From Acidobacteriota bacterium (lineage in GTDB: Bacteria; Acidobacteriota; Polarisedimenticolia; JACPZX01), in NCBI GenBank assembly GCA_016195325.1, contig JACPZX010000046.1, positions 1 through 64,000 of the forward strand: DNA of 64,000 nucleotides, in the 5' to 3' direction. The notes beneath the pieces were generated by a model. The model was given only the letters and a program-made list of their open reading frames with translations. It did no database searches and was not told the DNA's origin. Positions 17,157-24,313 of the stretch are shown one piece after another. The position numbers and the translations under genes were made by a program. The stretch's first letter is position 1. Each line of letters starts with the position of its first letter.

Positions 17157-18211
17157 CGCGCGCGGGGGCCCTGGCCGCCGCCGTCACCTGCGCGGCGGCC
17201 TGCGCGGCGTGCACGACCGGCGAGGCGTCGCGCGATGCCGCCGTTCAAGCGCCTCCGCCGGCGCGGCGGGCGGCGACGCGAGACGCGGATCCAGCCGCCG
17301 CGTCGGCCCCGGTCCGCAGGGATCTGCCGGCCGATGCGAAGCTGCGACAGGCGAGCCACCTCTTCGTCGAGAAAGACGTCGCGGTCCTCACGCGCCGGCC
17401 GGGCATCATCAGCGCGGTGCGGGCGCAGCGGGGCGAACGGGTGCGCGAGGGCCAGGTCCTCTGCGAGCTCGAGAGCCGTGAGCTGTCGCTCGCGAGGGAC
17501 GTCGCGGCGCTCGACGCGGAGCAGGCGCGCGCCGAGTACGATCGCGCCGAGCGGTTGAAGCGGGAGAGCGCGCTCTCGACCGAGGCGTACGACAGCGCTC
17601 GGTTCAAGCTCGAAGTCGCCGAGAAGTCGGCGGCAATGGCCGCCCAGGCCCTCGACAAGTCCTTCGTGCGGGCGCCGTTCGACGGCATCGTCTCCGCGCG
17701 AACCGCCGTCGTGGGCCAGGTCTTGATCGCGGACGACGTGCGGGAGCTCTTCCGCGTCACGGCGCTCGCGCCGCTCCTGGCCCGCGTGTACGTGCCCCAG
17801 TGGGCCTACCCGTACCTCCGCCGCGGCGCGCGCGCGTGGGTGCGCTCCGAGATGGTCGAGGGGGCGGCCGTCGAGGCCCGCTTCCGGTGGATCAACGACG
17901 TCCTCGACCCCGCCTCGGGGTCGGCGGAGGTTCTCCTGGAAATCCCGCCGGGAGGAAGGCCCGACCTGCGCCCCGGCATGAGCGTCGTCGTCGACGTGGA
18001 TCTCTCGCTCCCTCCCGGCCGCCTCACGATTCCCAGGGGCGCGCTCCGGGACGCGGCCGCGGACTCCGGCGACGCCGAGATCACGTGCCTTTCGGGCGCG
18101 GGGGAGTCGACCCGGCGCGTCCGACTGGGGTTCCGGGGGGACGATCGCGTGGAAGTCGTCCAGGGGCTCGAGGAGGGCGACGTCGTGACGCTCGCTCCCG
18201 GAAAGCGTTGA
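17147..18211 (+). CDS. HlyD/RND-type periplasmic adaptor, possible lipoprotein
   Basis: A 354-residue membrane-fusion protein. The N-terminus is an Ala/Cys-rich secretion signal (AAAVTCAAACAACTTGEAS) with a weak lipobox, then a Pro/Ala linker. The adaptor core has KDVAVLTRRPGIISAV and EGQVLCELESRELSLA (lipoyl half), a short hairpin, KSFVRAPFDGIVSARTAVVGQV (second half) and DLRPGMSVVVDVDL (barrel). Three GTG codons in a row (17147, 17150, 17153) could start it; the last overlaps the previous stop. It would couple to the GAF-HlyD and M50-HlyD proteins beside it. The cognate inner-membrane pump and outer-membrane channel are not in the window. Confidence 0.82.
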   Translation: MVVTRAGALAAAVTCAAACAACTTGEASRDAAVQAPPPARRAATRDADPAAASAPVRRDLPADAKLRQASHLFVEKDVAVLTRRPGIISAVRAQRGERVREGQVLCELESRELSLARDVAALDAEQARAEYDRAERLKRESALSTEAYDSARFKLEVAEKSAAMAAQALDKSFVRAPFDGIVSARTAVVGQVLIADDVRELFRVTALAPLLARVYVPQWAYPYLRRGARAWVRSEMVEGAAVEARFRWINDVLDPASGSAEVLLEIPPGGRPDLRPGMSVVVDVDLSLPPGRLTIPRGALRDAAADSGDAEITCLSGAGESTRRVRLGFRGDDRVEVVQGLEEGDVVTLAPGKR

Positions 18212-18229
18212 TGGCGGCAGGAGGCCTCC

Positions 18230-20308
18230 GTGAACGCACCCGGTGAACGGCCTCGAAAGCGGCGCAATCTCCTCATCGTGCGGCGGCAGGTCGAGGACGA
18301 GATTTTCTACGTCGTCGCGGATCCCGACGCCGGCTCCTACCTGCGGCTGGGCGAGGACGAGCAGGTCATCCTCGAGCTTCTCGACGGCACGCGGGACAGT
18401 GAGCGGATCGCCGCCGAGTTCGAGCGGCGGACGGGGCTGGCCCTCGAGACCTCCGACCTCGAGGAGTTCGTCGATTCGCTGCGCCGGGAGGGGTTCGTCG
18501 AGGCGTCGAGCTTCTCGCCGGAGCAGCTCCTCGAAGAGTTCCGGCAGCGCGAGCGCGCGGCCGCCTCCAGTCGTCGGATGGTGAGCGGCAGCCTCGCCCT
18601 GCTGAAGCTCATGCCGTTCGATCCCGATCGTCTCCTCGGCGTGATGGCCCGGAGGCTTCGCTGGTTCTGGTCGAGGAGCTTCTGCGTCGTCTCGATCGCG
18701 CTGATCCTGGCCGCGGGGATCGGATCGATCGCGACGGGAGCCCACCTGGGCCCGGCGTTTTCCGGGATGCTGGCGAGCGCCGTCGCCGGGGGCGCCTCCG
18801 GGTTCTTCGGCCGGATGCTCGTCTTCGACCTGGTGAGCGGCGTCATGATCGCCATCCACGAGGCGGCGCACGGTCTCACGCTGAAGTACTTCGGCGGCCG
18901 GGTTCCCGAAATGGGGTTTGCGCTCGCCTACTTCCAGTTCCCCGGGGCCTACACCGACACGACCGCCTCGTATCTCCTGCCGTCGCGGTTTCAGCGCGTG
19001 ATGGTCTCGCTCAGCGGCGGCTACACAGGGCTCATCCTCGCCGCTCTCGGATTCTTCGCCTGGTGGGGCGCCGTTCCCGGCTCGGTGACGAGCGAGCTCT
19101 CCCTGATCGTGATGATCGTGGGCGGGCCGATGACGCTCTTCTTCAACTGGAACCCCCTCGTGCCGTTCGACGGCTACTACATGGCCGTCGACATCCTGGA
19201 AGCGCCCAACCTCCTGCCGAGATCCTTCGCCTACCTCGGCGACCTGCTCCGGGAGAAGGTGTTCCGGATCGCCCCCGTGCACCCGCGCCCGGCGGTGCGG
19301 TTGCGTCGCGTGTACTTCATCTTCGGCTCGCTCGCGTGGCTCTATCAGGGCGCCTGGACGGTTGCGGTCCCCTGGGTCGTCTATCTCCTCACGTCTCGTC
19401 TCGCCGGGCCGGCCGTCGGCGCGGTCGTCGCCGGGGCGCTGACCCTGGGTGTTGCGCGCGCCCTGTCCGGCTCGGCGCGGAGGTTCATCCGCGGCGTCCG
19501 CGAGGAGAGCGGGGCGGGCGGGCGCACGGGGTGGCGGGCGCCGCTCGCCGTGGCGGCCTCGGCGGCACTGGTCGTCGCGGCGCTCCCGATCTTCCGCGTG
19601 CATGTCCACGGCACCGCCCGCCTGCAGCCCGTCGCGCGCCTCGGAGTCCGTGCGGAGGTGGCGGGCTTCGTCTCCGCCGTGCTCGTTCGCGAGGGTGAGC
19701 GCGTCGAGGCGGGCGAACCGCTGGCGCGACTCCAGAATTCCGATCTGCGCGCCCGGGTCGAGGGTCTGAGGCTCGACAGGGATCTCCTCCGCGTGGCGTG
19801 GGGGCGAGCGGAGGCCGAAGGGCGCACGGCGGAGGCGCTGGCCCGCCGCGATGCCTGGGCGCGAAGCGGCGCGGCGATCGAGACACTGGCCCGCCGCGAG
19901 AACGATCTTGTTCTCCGCGCCCCGGTGGCGGGGATCGTGCTCGCGGCCCGCCTCGGCGATCGCGAAGGGAGATTCCTGAGGGAAGGGGAGGAGTGGTGCG
20001 AGATCGCCGAGGGGGTCGCGCTCCGGGGAGTCGTCACGCTGCCGGAGGCCGAGCTCTCGGAGTTCGAGGAAGGCGCTTCCGTCGAGCTCTCGCACGAGGC
20101 GTTTCCGGGCAGCGTCTTCGCGGGATCGGTGGCCCGGATTCCCGGCGACGGGGCGGCCCGCGACGTCGAAATCCGTGTGCCGAACCTCGGCGGCGATCTC
20201 ATCCCGGGGATGTCGGCGCGCGCCAGGATTCTCGGGGAGCGGACCAGCGTGCTTGGAAGCGGTCTGAGATTCGCAAGCCGTCTCTTGCGGGGGAAAATCT
20301 GGTGGTGA
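18230..20308 (+). CDS. PqqD-like / M50 site-2 peptidase / HlyD-like fusion
   Basis: A 692-residue protein with three parts. A PqqD-like domain (residues 10-95: VADPDAGSYLRLGEDEQ, LDGTRDSERIAAEF) is the RiPP recognition fold that binds leader peptides. An M50 metalloprotease has zinc ligands H210-E-x-x-H214 (AIHEAAHG) and NWNPLVPFDGYY with Asp314, among about eight membrane helices. An HlyD-like adaptor follows from about 455 (LGVRAEVAGFVSAVLV, REGERVEAGEPLARLQ, LVLRAPVAGIV). It ends LLRGKIWW, echoing the LLWW end of the GAF-HlyD protein. GTG start with AGGAGG 5 bases upstream. The predicted role is binding, cleaving within the membrane and passing on a small peptide; the gene at 20359 is a candidate substrate. 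Confidence 0.83.
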   Translation: MNAPGERPRKRRNLLIVRRQVEDEIFYVVADPDAGSYLRLGEDEQVILELLDGTRDSERIAAEFERRTGLALETSDLEEFVDSLRREGFVEASSFSPEQLLEEFRQRERAAASSRRMVSGSLALLKLMPFDPDRLLGVMARRLRWFWSRSFCVVSIALILAAGIGSIATGAHLGPAFSGMLASAVAGGASGFFGRMLVFDLVSGVMIAIHEAAHGLTLKYFGGRVPEMGFALAYFQFPGAYTDTTASYLLPSRFQRVMVSLSGGYTGLILAALGFFAWWGAVPGSVTSELSLIVMIVGGPMTLFFNWNPLVPFDGYYMAVDILEAPNLLPRSFAYLGDLLREKVFRIAPVHPRPAVRLRRVYFIFGSLAWLYQGAWTVAVPWVVYLLTSRLAGPAVGAVVAGALTLGVARALSGSARRFIRGVREESGAGGRTGWRAPLAVAASAALVVAALPIFRVHVHGTARLQPVARLGVRAEVAGFVSAVLVREGERVEAGEPLARLQNSDLRARVEGLRLDRDLLRVAWGRAEAEGRTAEALARRDAWARSGAAIETLARRENDLVLRAPVAGIVLAARLGDREGRFLREGEEWCEIAEGVALRGVVTLPEAELSEFEEGASVELSHEAFPGSVFAGSVARIPGDGAARDVEIRVPNLGGDLIPGMSARARILGERTSVLGSGLRFASRLLRGKIWW

Positions 20309-20313
20309 GGTGT

Positions 20314-20342
20314 GGGGCCGGCGCCTGTTCGGCGCCGGCCCC
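20314..20342. terminator. Bidirectional hairpin between the M50 gene and the 34-residue peptide gene
   Basis: A perfect 12-bp GC stem (GGGGCCGGCGCC at 20314-20325 with its complement at 20331-20342) around the loop TGTTC. It lies 6 bases after the M50 stop and 17 bases before the convergent peptide stop, the position expected of a shared terminator. There is no clear T-run on either side. Confidence 0.65.
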
Positions 20343-20358
20343 TACGGCGGGGTCGAGA

Positions 20359-20463
20359 TCAGCCGGGGAGCTTGCCGGGCCCCTGGAGGGTCTTCGCGAC
20401 GTACGGGGAGTTCTTCTTCTCGAGCTTCTGAGCCTTCGGCTTGGCGGTCTTCTTGTCGGCCAT
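20359..20463 (-). CDS. 34-residue Lys-rich peptide, candidate substrate of the PqqD-M50-HlyD system
   Basis: A short ORF too small for ordinary gene tracks. The minus-strand ATG at 20463 is preceded by an excellent ribosome binding site (AGAGGAGAAACAGTC), and a promoter-like TTGCCA-N18-TAGTAT lies about 110 bases further upstream. The peptide has nine Lys, concentrated in the first 17 residues (MADKKTAKPKAQK), then NSPYVAKTL and a Gly/Pro-rich end, GPGKLPG. It has no Cys, no hydrophobic signal and no aromatic residue except Tyr21. It converges on the PqqD/M50/HlyD operon across a shared hairpin. This layout suits a ribosomally made precursor with an N-terminal leader. It could instead be an unrelated small basic protein; no homologue can be checked here. 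Confidence 0.6.
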   Translation of the reverse strand: MADKKTAKPKAQKLEKKNSPYVAKTLQGPGKLPG

Positions 20464-20905
20464 GACTGTTTCTCCTCTTTCCCTGGGACGGTTGACGTTC
20501 ACTTTCTCACCGACGATCGGTCAGTCGAGTCGAGAATTGGTCTTGTTCATTTCATTCCGAGCCTGATTCGCGATTCGTGATGATACTACGCCCGAACTGT
20601 TGACCCTGGCAAGATGTTTCTTTGTCCAGCCTCTCTCATCCGTCTGCTTCGTCCTTCCCTTTCCACTTCGACTTGCACTTCTCTCGTAGAGCAACGCGTG
20701 TGCCAGGCTCTGTCGAATCGAGGTCCATCCGTGCGCGCGGGCGGAGCGAGCGCTGGAATCGCCCGCCGGACGGGAGGATGAAGCCGCTGGCGGGTCGCGG
20801 GGCGCGGCGGTGGCGGCCACGTTCCGCCGGCCGCCCGGCCTCGGCGGGGGAATTCGTCCACGTCGGGGGCAAGAAGATTTTCCTCGAGCGGGGGGAGGAG
20901 TCAGC
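20464..20905. other. 442-bp intergenic region with lower GC content
   Basis: Gap between the 34-residue peptide gene and the NtrC-type gene, both on the minus strand. The part next to the peptide (20464-20710) is clearly richer in A and T than the rest of the window and holds the predicted peptide promoter and leader. A nine-codon ORF (MNKTNSRLD) lies in that leader, but I see no ribosome binding site for it. The part nearer 20900 returns to high GC and shows nothing I can name. Confidence 0.5.
20583..20612 (-). promoter_or_regulatory. Predicted promoter of the 34-residue peptide gene
   Basis: Read on the minus strand, TTGCCA (20612-20607), 18 bases, then TAGTAT (20588-20583). Transcription would start near 20576, giving a leader of about 112 bases before the ATG at 20463. 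Confidence 0.45.
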
Positions 20906-22294
20906 TCAGAGGCTGTACTTCCGGCAGAGGTACTTCATCTGGTCCTTCTTGAGACCCAGCAGAGCGGCGGCCTCGGTCTTGACGCCGCCGGAGCGGCGGA
21001 GGGCCTCCTCGAGCAGCCCTCGCTCGAAGTTCTCCACCTGACTCTCCCAGAGGATTCCCTCGCCGACACTGGACGGGACGGCGGCGGAATTCGAATGGGT
21101 CCGGCGCACGATGTGCTCCGGAAGCTGCTCGGGGCCGATCTGCTCTCCATCGGCCAGCAGCGAGAGGCTTTCCATCAGGTGCTCGAGCTCGCGGACGTTT
21201 CCCGGCCAGGCGTACGCCTGGAGGGACGCGATCGCCGGCTCGGTCAGCCGGCGGGCCGGCGCGCCGTTGTCGCGGCAGAACCTGACGAGGAACTTCTCCG
21301 CGAGGAGCCCCACGTCGGATCCGCGCGCGCGGAGAGGGGGCAGATCGAGCCTCACGACGTTGATCCGGTAGTAGAGGTCCTGCCGGAACTTGCGGGCGGC
21401 CACGTCCTCCTCGAGATCCTGGTTGGTCGCCGCGACGAGACGGAAGTCGACGGTGATCGTCTCCTTTCCGCCGACGCGCTCGAACCGCCGTGACTCCAGC
21501 ACACGGAGCAGCTTGGCCTGCACGGCGAGGGTGAGCGTCCCGATCTCGTCGAGGAACAGGGTGCCCCCGTGCGCCATCTCGAAGCGTCCCTCGCGACGGC
21601 GATCGGCGCCCGTGAACGCCCCCTTCTCGTGTCCGAACAGCTCGTCCTCGACGAGGTTTTCGGGCAGGGCGGAGCAGTTCAGGGCGATGAAGGCGCTCTT
21701 GCGCCGGGGGGAGTTGAAATGGACGGCGCGGGCGACGAGCTCCTTGCCCGTTCCACTCTCCCCCCGGATGATCACGGTCGCCGTGCTGTCGGCGACCTTC
21801 CGGATGGATGCCTTGAGGCACTCCATCGGCGGGCTCAGGCCGACGAGCGCCGAGAAATCGTAACGTCGTTCGAGCTCGGTCTGGAGGCGGGTGAGGTCGC
21901 GATCCATCCGGCGGCGATCGAGCGCGCGCCGCACGATGACCTGGAGCTCGCGGGAGTCGATCGGCTTGGTGAAGAAGTCGTAGGCCCCACGTTCGGCCGC
22001 GCGAAGGCACGTGTCGCGGTCCCCGTCCCCGCTCATGGCGAGCACGAGAGTCTCCGGGGCCTGGGCCCGGACCGCGTCGAGCGCGCGCAGGCCCTCGTCA
22101 ATCGTCTCGGTGTCCGGCGGCAGGTGCATGTCGACGAGGACGACATCCACCTCGCGCGCTCCGAGGATCTCGAGGGCCGGGTCGCGGCCATCGGCCTCGA
22201 GCACCTCGTAGGTCGAGTCGAAGACGCGGATCAACTCCCGGCGAATGAAGGGGTCGTCCTCGATGATGAGGATGCAGTTCCGGCGTGGGGTCAT
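20906..22294 (-). CDS. NtrC-family sigma-54-dependent response regulator
   Basis: A 462-residue three-domain activator. The receiver (1-125) has ILIIEDDPF, the acceptor Asp in VVLVDMHLPP and Lys in FFTKPID. The AAA+ domain (about 145-385) has Walker A GESGTGKELVARAV, the sigma-54 contact loop GAFTGA, Walker B GGTLFLDEIG and the R-finger region. The C-terminal Fis-type HTH ends KTEAAALLGLKKDQMKYL. It should activate sigma-54 promoters after phosphorylation. The domain arrangement resembles PrsR-type regulators, but I saw no PEP-CTERM genes. The gene upstream in the same direction encodes a small DHp-like protein 7 bases away. Its target promoters are not identifiable here. Confidence 0.9.
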   Translation of the reverse strand: MTPRRNCILIIEDDPFIRRELIRVFDSTYEVLEADGRDPALEILGAREVDVVLVDMHLPPDTETIDEGLRALDAVRAQAPETLVLAMSGDGDRDTCLRAAERGAYDFFTKPIDSRELQVIVRRALDRRRMDRDLTRLQTELERRYDFSALVGLSPPMECLKASIRKVADSTATVIIRGESGTGKELVARAVHFNSPRRKSAFIALNCSALPENLVEDELFGHEKGAFTGADRRREGRFEMAHGGTLFLDEIGTLTLAVQAKLLRVLESRRFERVGGKETITVDFRLVAATNQDLEEDVAARKFRQDLYYRINVVRLDLPPLRARGSDVGLLAEKFLVRFCRDNGAPARRLTEPAIASLQAYAWPGNVRELEHLMESLSLLADGEQIGPEQLPEHIVRRTHSNSAAVPSSVGEGILWESQVENFERGLLEEALRRSGGVKTEAAALLGLKKDQMKYLCRKYSL

Positions 22295-22301
22295 TCCCGG
22301 T

Positions 22302-22541
22302 TCAGGCCCCGCTCCGGCCGGCTCGACGCAGCCGATCGATGATGTCGCCGAGAAGCCGCGTCGTGTCCAGGAGCATCTCCCGGGCGTCGTCCCGGGCCTT
22401 CGGGTCCTGGAGACGGTCGTGGAAGGAGTCGGTCAGGAGTGTCAGCCGGTATCGCACGTTGTTGAGATCGTGCGCCGCGGCGCGCAGCGCCCGATGAACG
22501 CCTTCCGGCGCGGGACCGGAATCCGGCTCGACGACAGCCAT
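22302..22541 (-). CDS. Small HisKA-like (DHp only) protein
   Basis: A 79-residue protein with the histidine-kinase H-box pattern RAAAHDLNNVRYRLTLL and a second helix (DDAREMLLDTTRLLGDIIDRL), but no ATPase domain. It directly precedes the NtrC-type gene with only 7 bases between. I use the ATG at 22541; the frame extends to 22595, which would add 18 residues. Such an isolated dimerisation/phosphotransfer unit could be a phosphorelay carrier to the adjacent receiver, or a remnant of a lost kinase. The H-D-L-N-N core is clear; the function is inferred. Confidence 0.6.
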   Translation of the reverse strand: MAVVEPDSGPAPEGVHRALRAAAHDLNNVRYRLTLLTDSFHDRLQDPKARDDAREMLLDTTRLLGDIIDRLRRAGRSGA

Positions 22542-22632
22542 GCTCCTACCCCCGGAGAATGAGTCGGCGGGAATATCCCCGGAGATGCGGAGCATGTCAA
22601 GAAGGAGTTGACCTGAAGTCGGGAATACCGAA

Positions 22633-22767
22633 TCAGGAGCGGGGCAGGGGCTGTTTGGCGACGAAGCGCGTGACGAGCCCGAGGAATCCCGCGATGAGCA
22701 GGGCGCCGAGGCCGACGCTCAGAACGAGTGAGGAAAGGATCAGCGTCACCATGAGAATCGTTTCCAT
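22633..22767 (-). CDS. Small single-helix membrane protein
   Basis: A 44-residue protein (METILMVTLILSSLVL start) made almost wholly of one hydrophobic helix, ending in a basic/polar tail (TRFVAKQPLPRS). A GGAGG ribosome binding site lies 8 bases before the ATG at 22767. The frame extends upstream to 22863 but that sequence looks non-coding. No family recognised. It is in the same direction as the DHp protein and NtrC-type regulator downstream and could be co-transcribed with them. Confidence 0.5.
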   Translation of the reverse strand: METILMVTLILSSLVLSVGLGALLIAGFLGLVTRFVAKQPLPRS

Positions 22768-22873
22768 CCGCCCGGCCTCCGCCAGATGTGTCCGTACTTG
22801 TTCGTCGGTTCCGTCGTAACAATCGTCAGCGCGGTCGGCAAGATGGACGTGTTTTCGTGCCATGTCAAGGGGT

Positions 22874-22918
22874 TAGACAGAAATAAGCCGCGACGGGCTC
22901 GAGGGAGCCCGTCGCGGC
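22874..22918 (-). terminator. Intrinsic terminator of the XRE regulator gene
   Basis: A 14-bp stem (GCCGCGACGGGCTC at 22887-22900 with its complement at 22905-22918) with a 4-base loop. In the minus direction it is followed by a T-rich stretch, CTTATTTCTGT. It lies 34 bases after the stop of the XRE gene. Confidence 0.8.
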
Positions 22919-22952
22919 ATGCCGTGGTGAATACCGGGGTGACGACCGAGGG

Positions 22953-23768
22953 TCAGCGGGCGGCGACTTTTCGTCCGCGCGCGCGCGCCGACTTCTTGTG
23001 CTTGCCTTCGAGCTTGGCGTACAGCTTCGTGAGGCTCTCCTCGAATTCCTTCCGGAGTTCCTTGTCGCGCAGGATGTCGTTGATGGCGAGGAGCGACGCA
23101 TCGAGCTTGAAGATGTGACCGCGGATGGCCTCGAGGCTGTTCGCGCGCATGAAGACGGGGCGCCGTCCCTTGCCCTTCTCCGATCTTTCCGAGGCGTCCT
23201 CGACGTATTCCTTCCCCTGGTCATAGAGGGTCGACGTCTTCATCCGATCCACGCCCTGGTCGAGCAGGGCCTTGTAGACCGCGTAGTGGATCTCGAGTGC
23301 GGCGCTCAGCGCGCGGCGCGTTTCACGGGAGAAGTCCTTGATGCGCTGCGCAATTTCCTCGATGCTCAGCTTCTCGAAGTCCTCCTTCTCGGCTTTCTGG
23401 ATCGCCTCGACGGTCGAGTTGATCGTCTCGAGGGCCGATCCGAGCGACTCGCGATCTTCCTCGCTGTAGTCGCGGAACTTGAACGCGAGCTCGTAGATCT
23501 CGCGCGGGACGCGCGGCATCTCGGGGGAACCGCTCTCCCAGTGACGGCCGGTGAGAATCCACTCGACCGTGGTGTTGCCGATCTTGGCGAGCTCCAGCAG
23601 CCTCTTCGGCTCGGGAAGGACGCCGCGCTCGTACATGTGGATGGCGGGTTGCGTCGCTCCGATGAGCTCCGCGAGCTGCCACTGCCGGAGCCCTGCTTCT
23701 TTTCGCAGGCGCTTGATGCGGGCGCCGATGTCGCGCTTTTCGTTGTCGTCGACGGGGGTTCTTTTCAT
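22953..23768 (-). CDS. XRE-family transcriptional regulator with long helical C-terminus
   Basis: A 271-residue protein with an N-terminal helix-turn-helix of the XRE/Cro type (residues 13-70: ARIKRLRKEAGLRQWQLAEL, GATQPAIHMYERG), followed by about 150 residues that look helical and charged and a Lys/Arg-rich end (HKKSARARGRKVAAR). The C-terminal part matches no ligand-binding family that I know. A GAGGAGC ribosome binding site precedes the ATG, and a sigma-70-type promoter (23834-23863) and an intrinsic terminator frame it, so it is a single-gene unit. It probably controls its own promoter; other targets are unknown. Confidence 0.82.
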   Translation of the reverse strand: MKRTPVDDNEKRDIGARIKRLRKEAGLRQWQLAELIGATQPAIHMYERGVLPEPKRLLELAKIGNTTVEWILTGRHWESGSPEMPRVPREIYELAFKFRDYSEEDRESLGSALETINSTVEAIQKAEKEDFEKLSIEEIAQRIKDFSRETRRALSAALEIHYAVYKALLDQGVDRMKTSTLYDQGKEYVEDASERSEKGKGRRPVFMRANSLEAIRGHIFKLDASLLAINDILRDKELRKEFEESLTKLYAKLEGKHKKSARARGRKVAAR

Positions 23769-23833
23769 TTGCTCCTCGGTGCGGGACGTGTGTGTCGTTC
23801 GAGAATGTCGTCGTGATGACTGACTCCGTGGAC

Positions 23834-23863
23834 ATCATAAGTTGGGGACATGCTGGATTTCAA
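23834..23863 (-). promoter_or_regulatory. Predicted promoter of the XRE regulator gene
   Basis: On the minus strand, TTGAAA (23863-23858), 18 bases, then TATGAT (23839-23834). The expected start near 23827 leaves a leader of about 60 bases. An inverted repeat TGATG/CATCA with a 14-base gap overlaps the -10 and start region (about 23815-23838) and could be an operator for the regulator itself. Confidence 0.5.
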
Positions 23864-23991
23864 TAGAATTCTCCAAGAATCTTGCGAGCCCCCGGCCTCG
23901 CCCGGTGTGGCTTTTCGCGTTGGACGACCCGTCGCGTGGAAGTGATTCAATGCGTGAGCGTTGCAGGATTCCCGCGCGCCGCGACCGGGCG

Positions 23992-24020
23992 TTGATGGCC
24001 GGGAATCGGAGTGATACGAT
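23992..24020 (+). promoter_or_regulatory. Predicted promoter of the 73-residue gene
   Basis: TTGATG (23992-23997), 17 bases, then TACGAT (24015-24020). Transcription would start near 24026, giving a leader of about 66 bases. The rest of the 323-bp gap 23769-24091 holds the divergent XRE promoter and nothing else I can name. Confidence 0.5.
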
Positions 24021-24025
24021 TGCGA

Positions 24026-24083
24026 CCTTCCTTCGCGATGGTGGGACCGCCGCCATCGCGAAATCTCCACCCGCCACGGAAGG
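24026..24083 (+). promoter_or_regulatory. Structured leader that may mask the ribosome binding site
   Basis: The predicted mRNA starts with CCTTCC (24026-24031), complementary to GGAAGG (24078-24083), which is part of the ribosome binding region GGAAGGAGAGAGG. Between them sits a 10-bp hairpin (TTCGCGATGG at 24032-24041 with CCATCGCGAA at 24053-24062). Together they form a nested fold that could hide the start site. No known riboswitch family is recognised. Confidence 0.4.
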
Positions 24084-24091
24084 AGAGAGGC

Positions 24092-24313
24092 ATGACGGCA
24101 CCGAGGCCGATCCGCGCGCGATTTCGCCCGGATGAGATTCAGGATCTGCTCGGCTCGATGACCGATCGGAGCGATCTCGAGAGGCTCTTCGGTCGCAGCG
24201 TGGGGCTCGGCAGCCTCGTGAAACTGATGGGGCGCCACGTCAGCCGGGAGGAGGTGCACGCTCTCCTCCAGAGCCCCCGACTGGAAGACGATCTCAGGAA
24301 GCTCCTCAAATAG
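24092..24313 (+). CDS. 73-residue conserved-looking protein of unknown function
   Basis: It starts at the ATG at 24092 behind GGAAGGAGAGAGG. The product (MTAPRPIRARFRPDEIQDLL start) looks all-helical and charged, with no signal peptide or membrane segment (SDLERLFGRSVGLGSLV, HALLQSPRLEDDLRKLL). I do not recognise a family. The strong ribosome binding site, its own promoter and the structured leader argue for a real gene. Its 3' end overlaps the convergent mqnA stop by 8 bases. The frame extends to 24011, but those codons lie in the leader. Confidence 0.65.
   Translation: MTAPRPIRARFRPDEIQDLLGSMTDRSDLERLFGRSVGLGSLVKLMGRHVSREEVHALLQSPRLEDDLRKLLK

Noticed and set aside
17129-20095. A 988-codon minus-strand frame over the HlyD/M50 genes
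   Set aside because: Antisense shadow; the plus-strand genes show domain motifs and ordered overlaps.
20607-20624. A TGGCAAG-N4-TTTC sequence resembling a sigma-54 promoter near the NtrC-type gene
   Set aside because: The -12 element deviates (TTTC, not TTGC) and nothing coding lies downstream on that strand; the same bases serve better as the -35 of a sigma-70 promoter on the other strand.
20521-20820. A 99-codon minus-strand frame upstream of the 34-residue peptide
   Set aside because: No ribosome binding site, mixed composition, and it spans the predicted promoter of the peptide gene; the small gene has the better signals.
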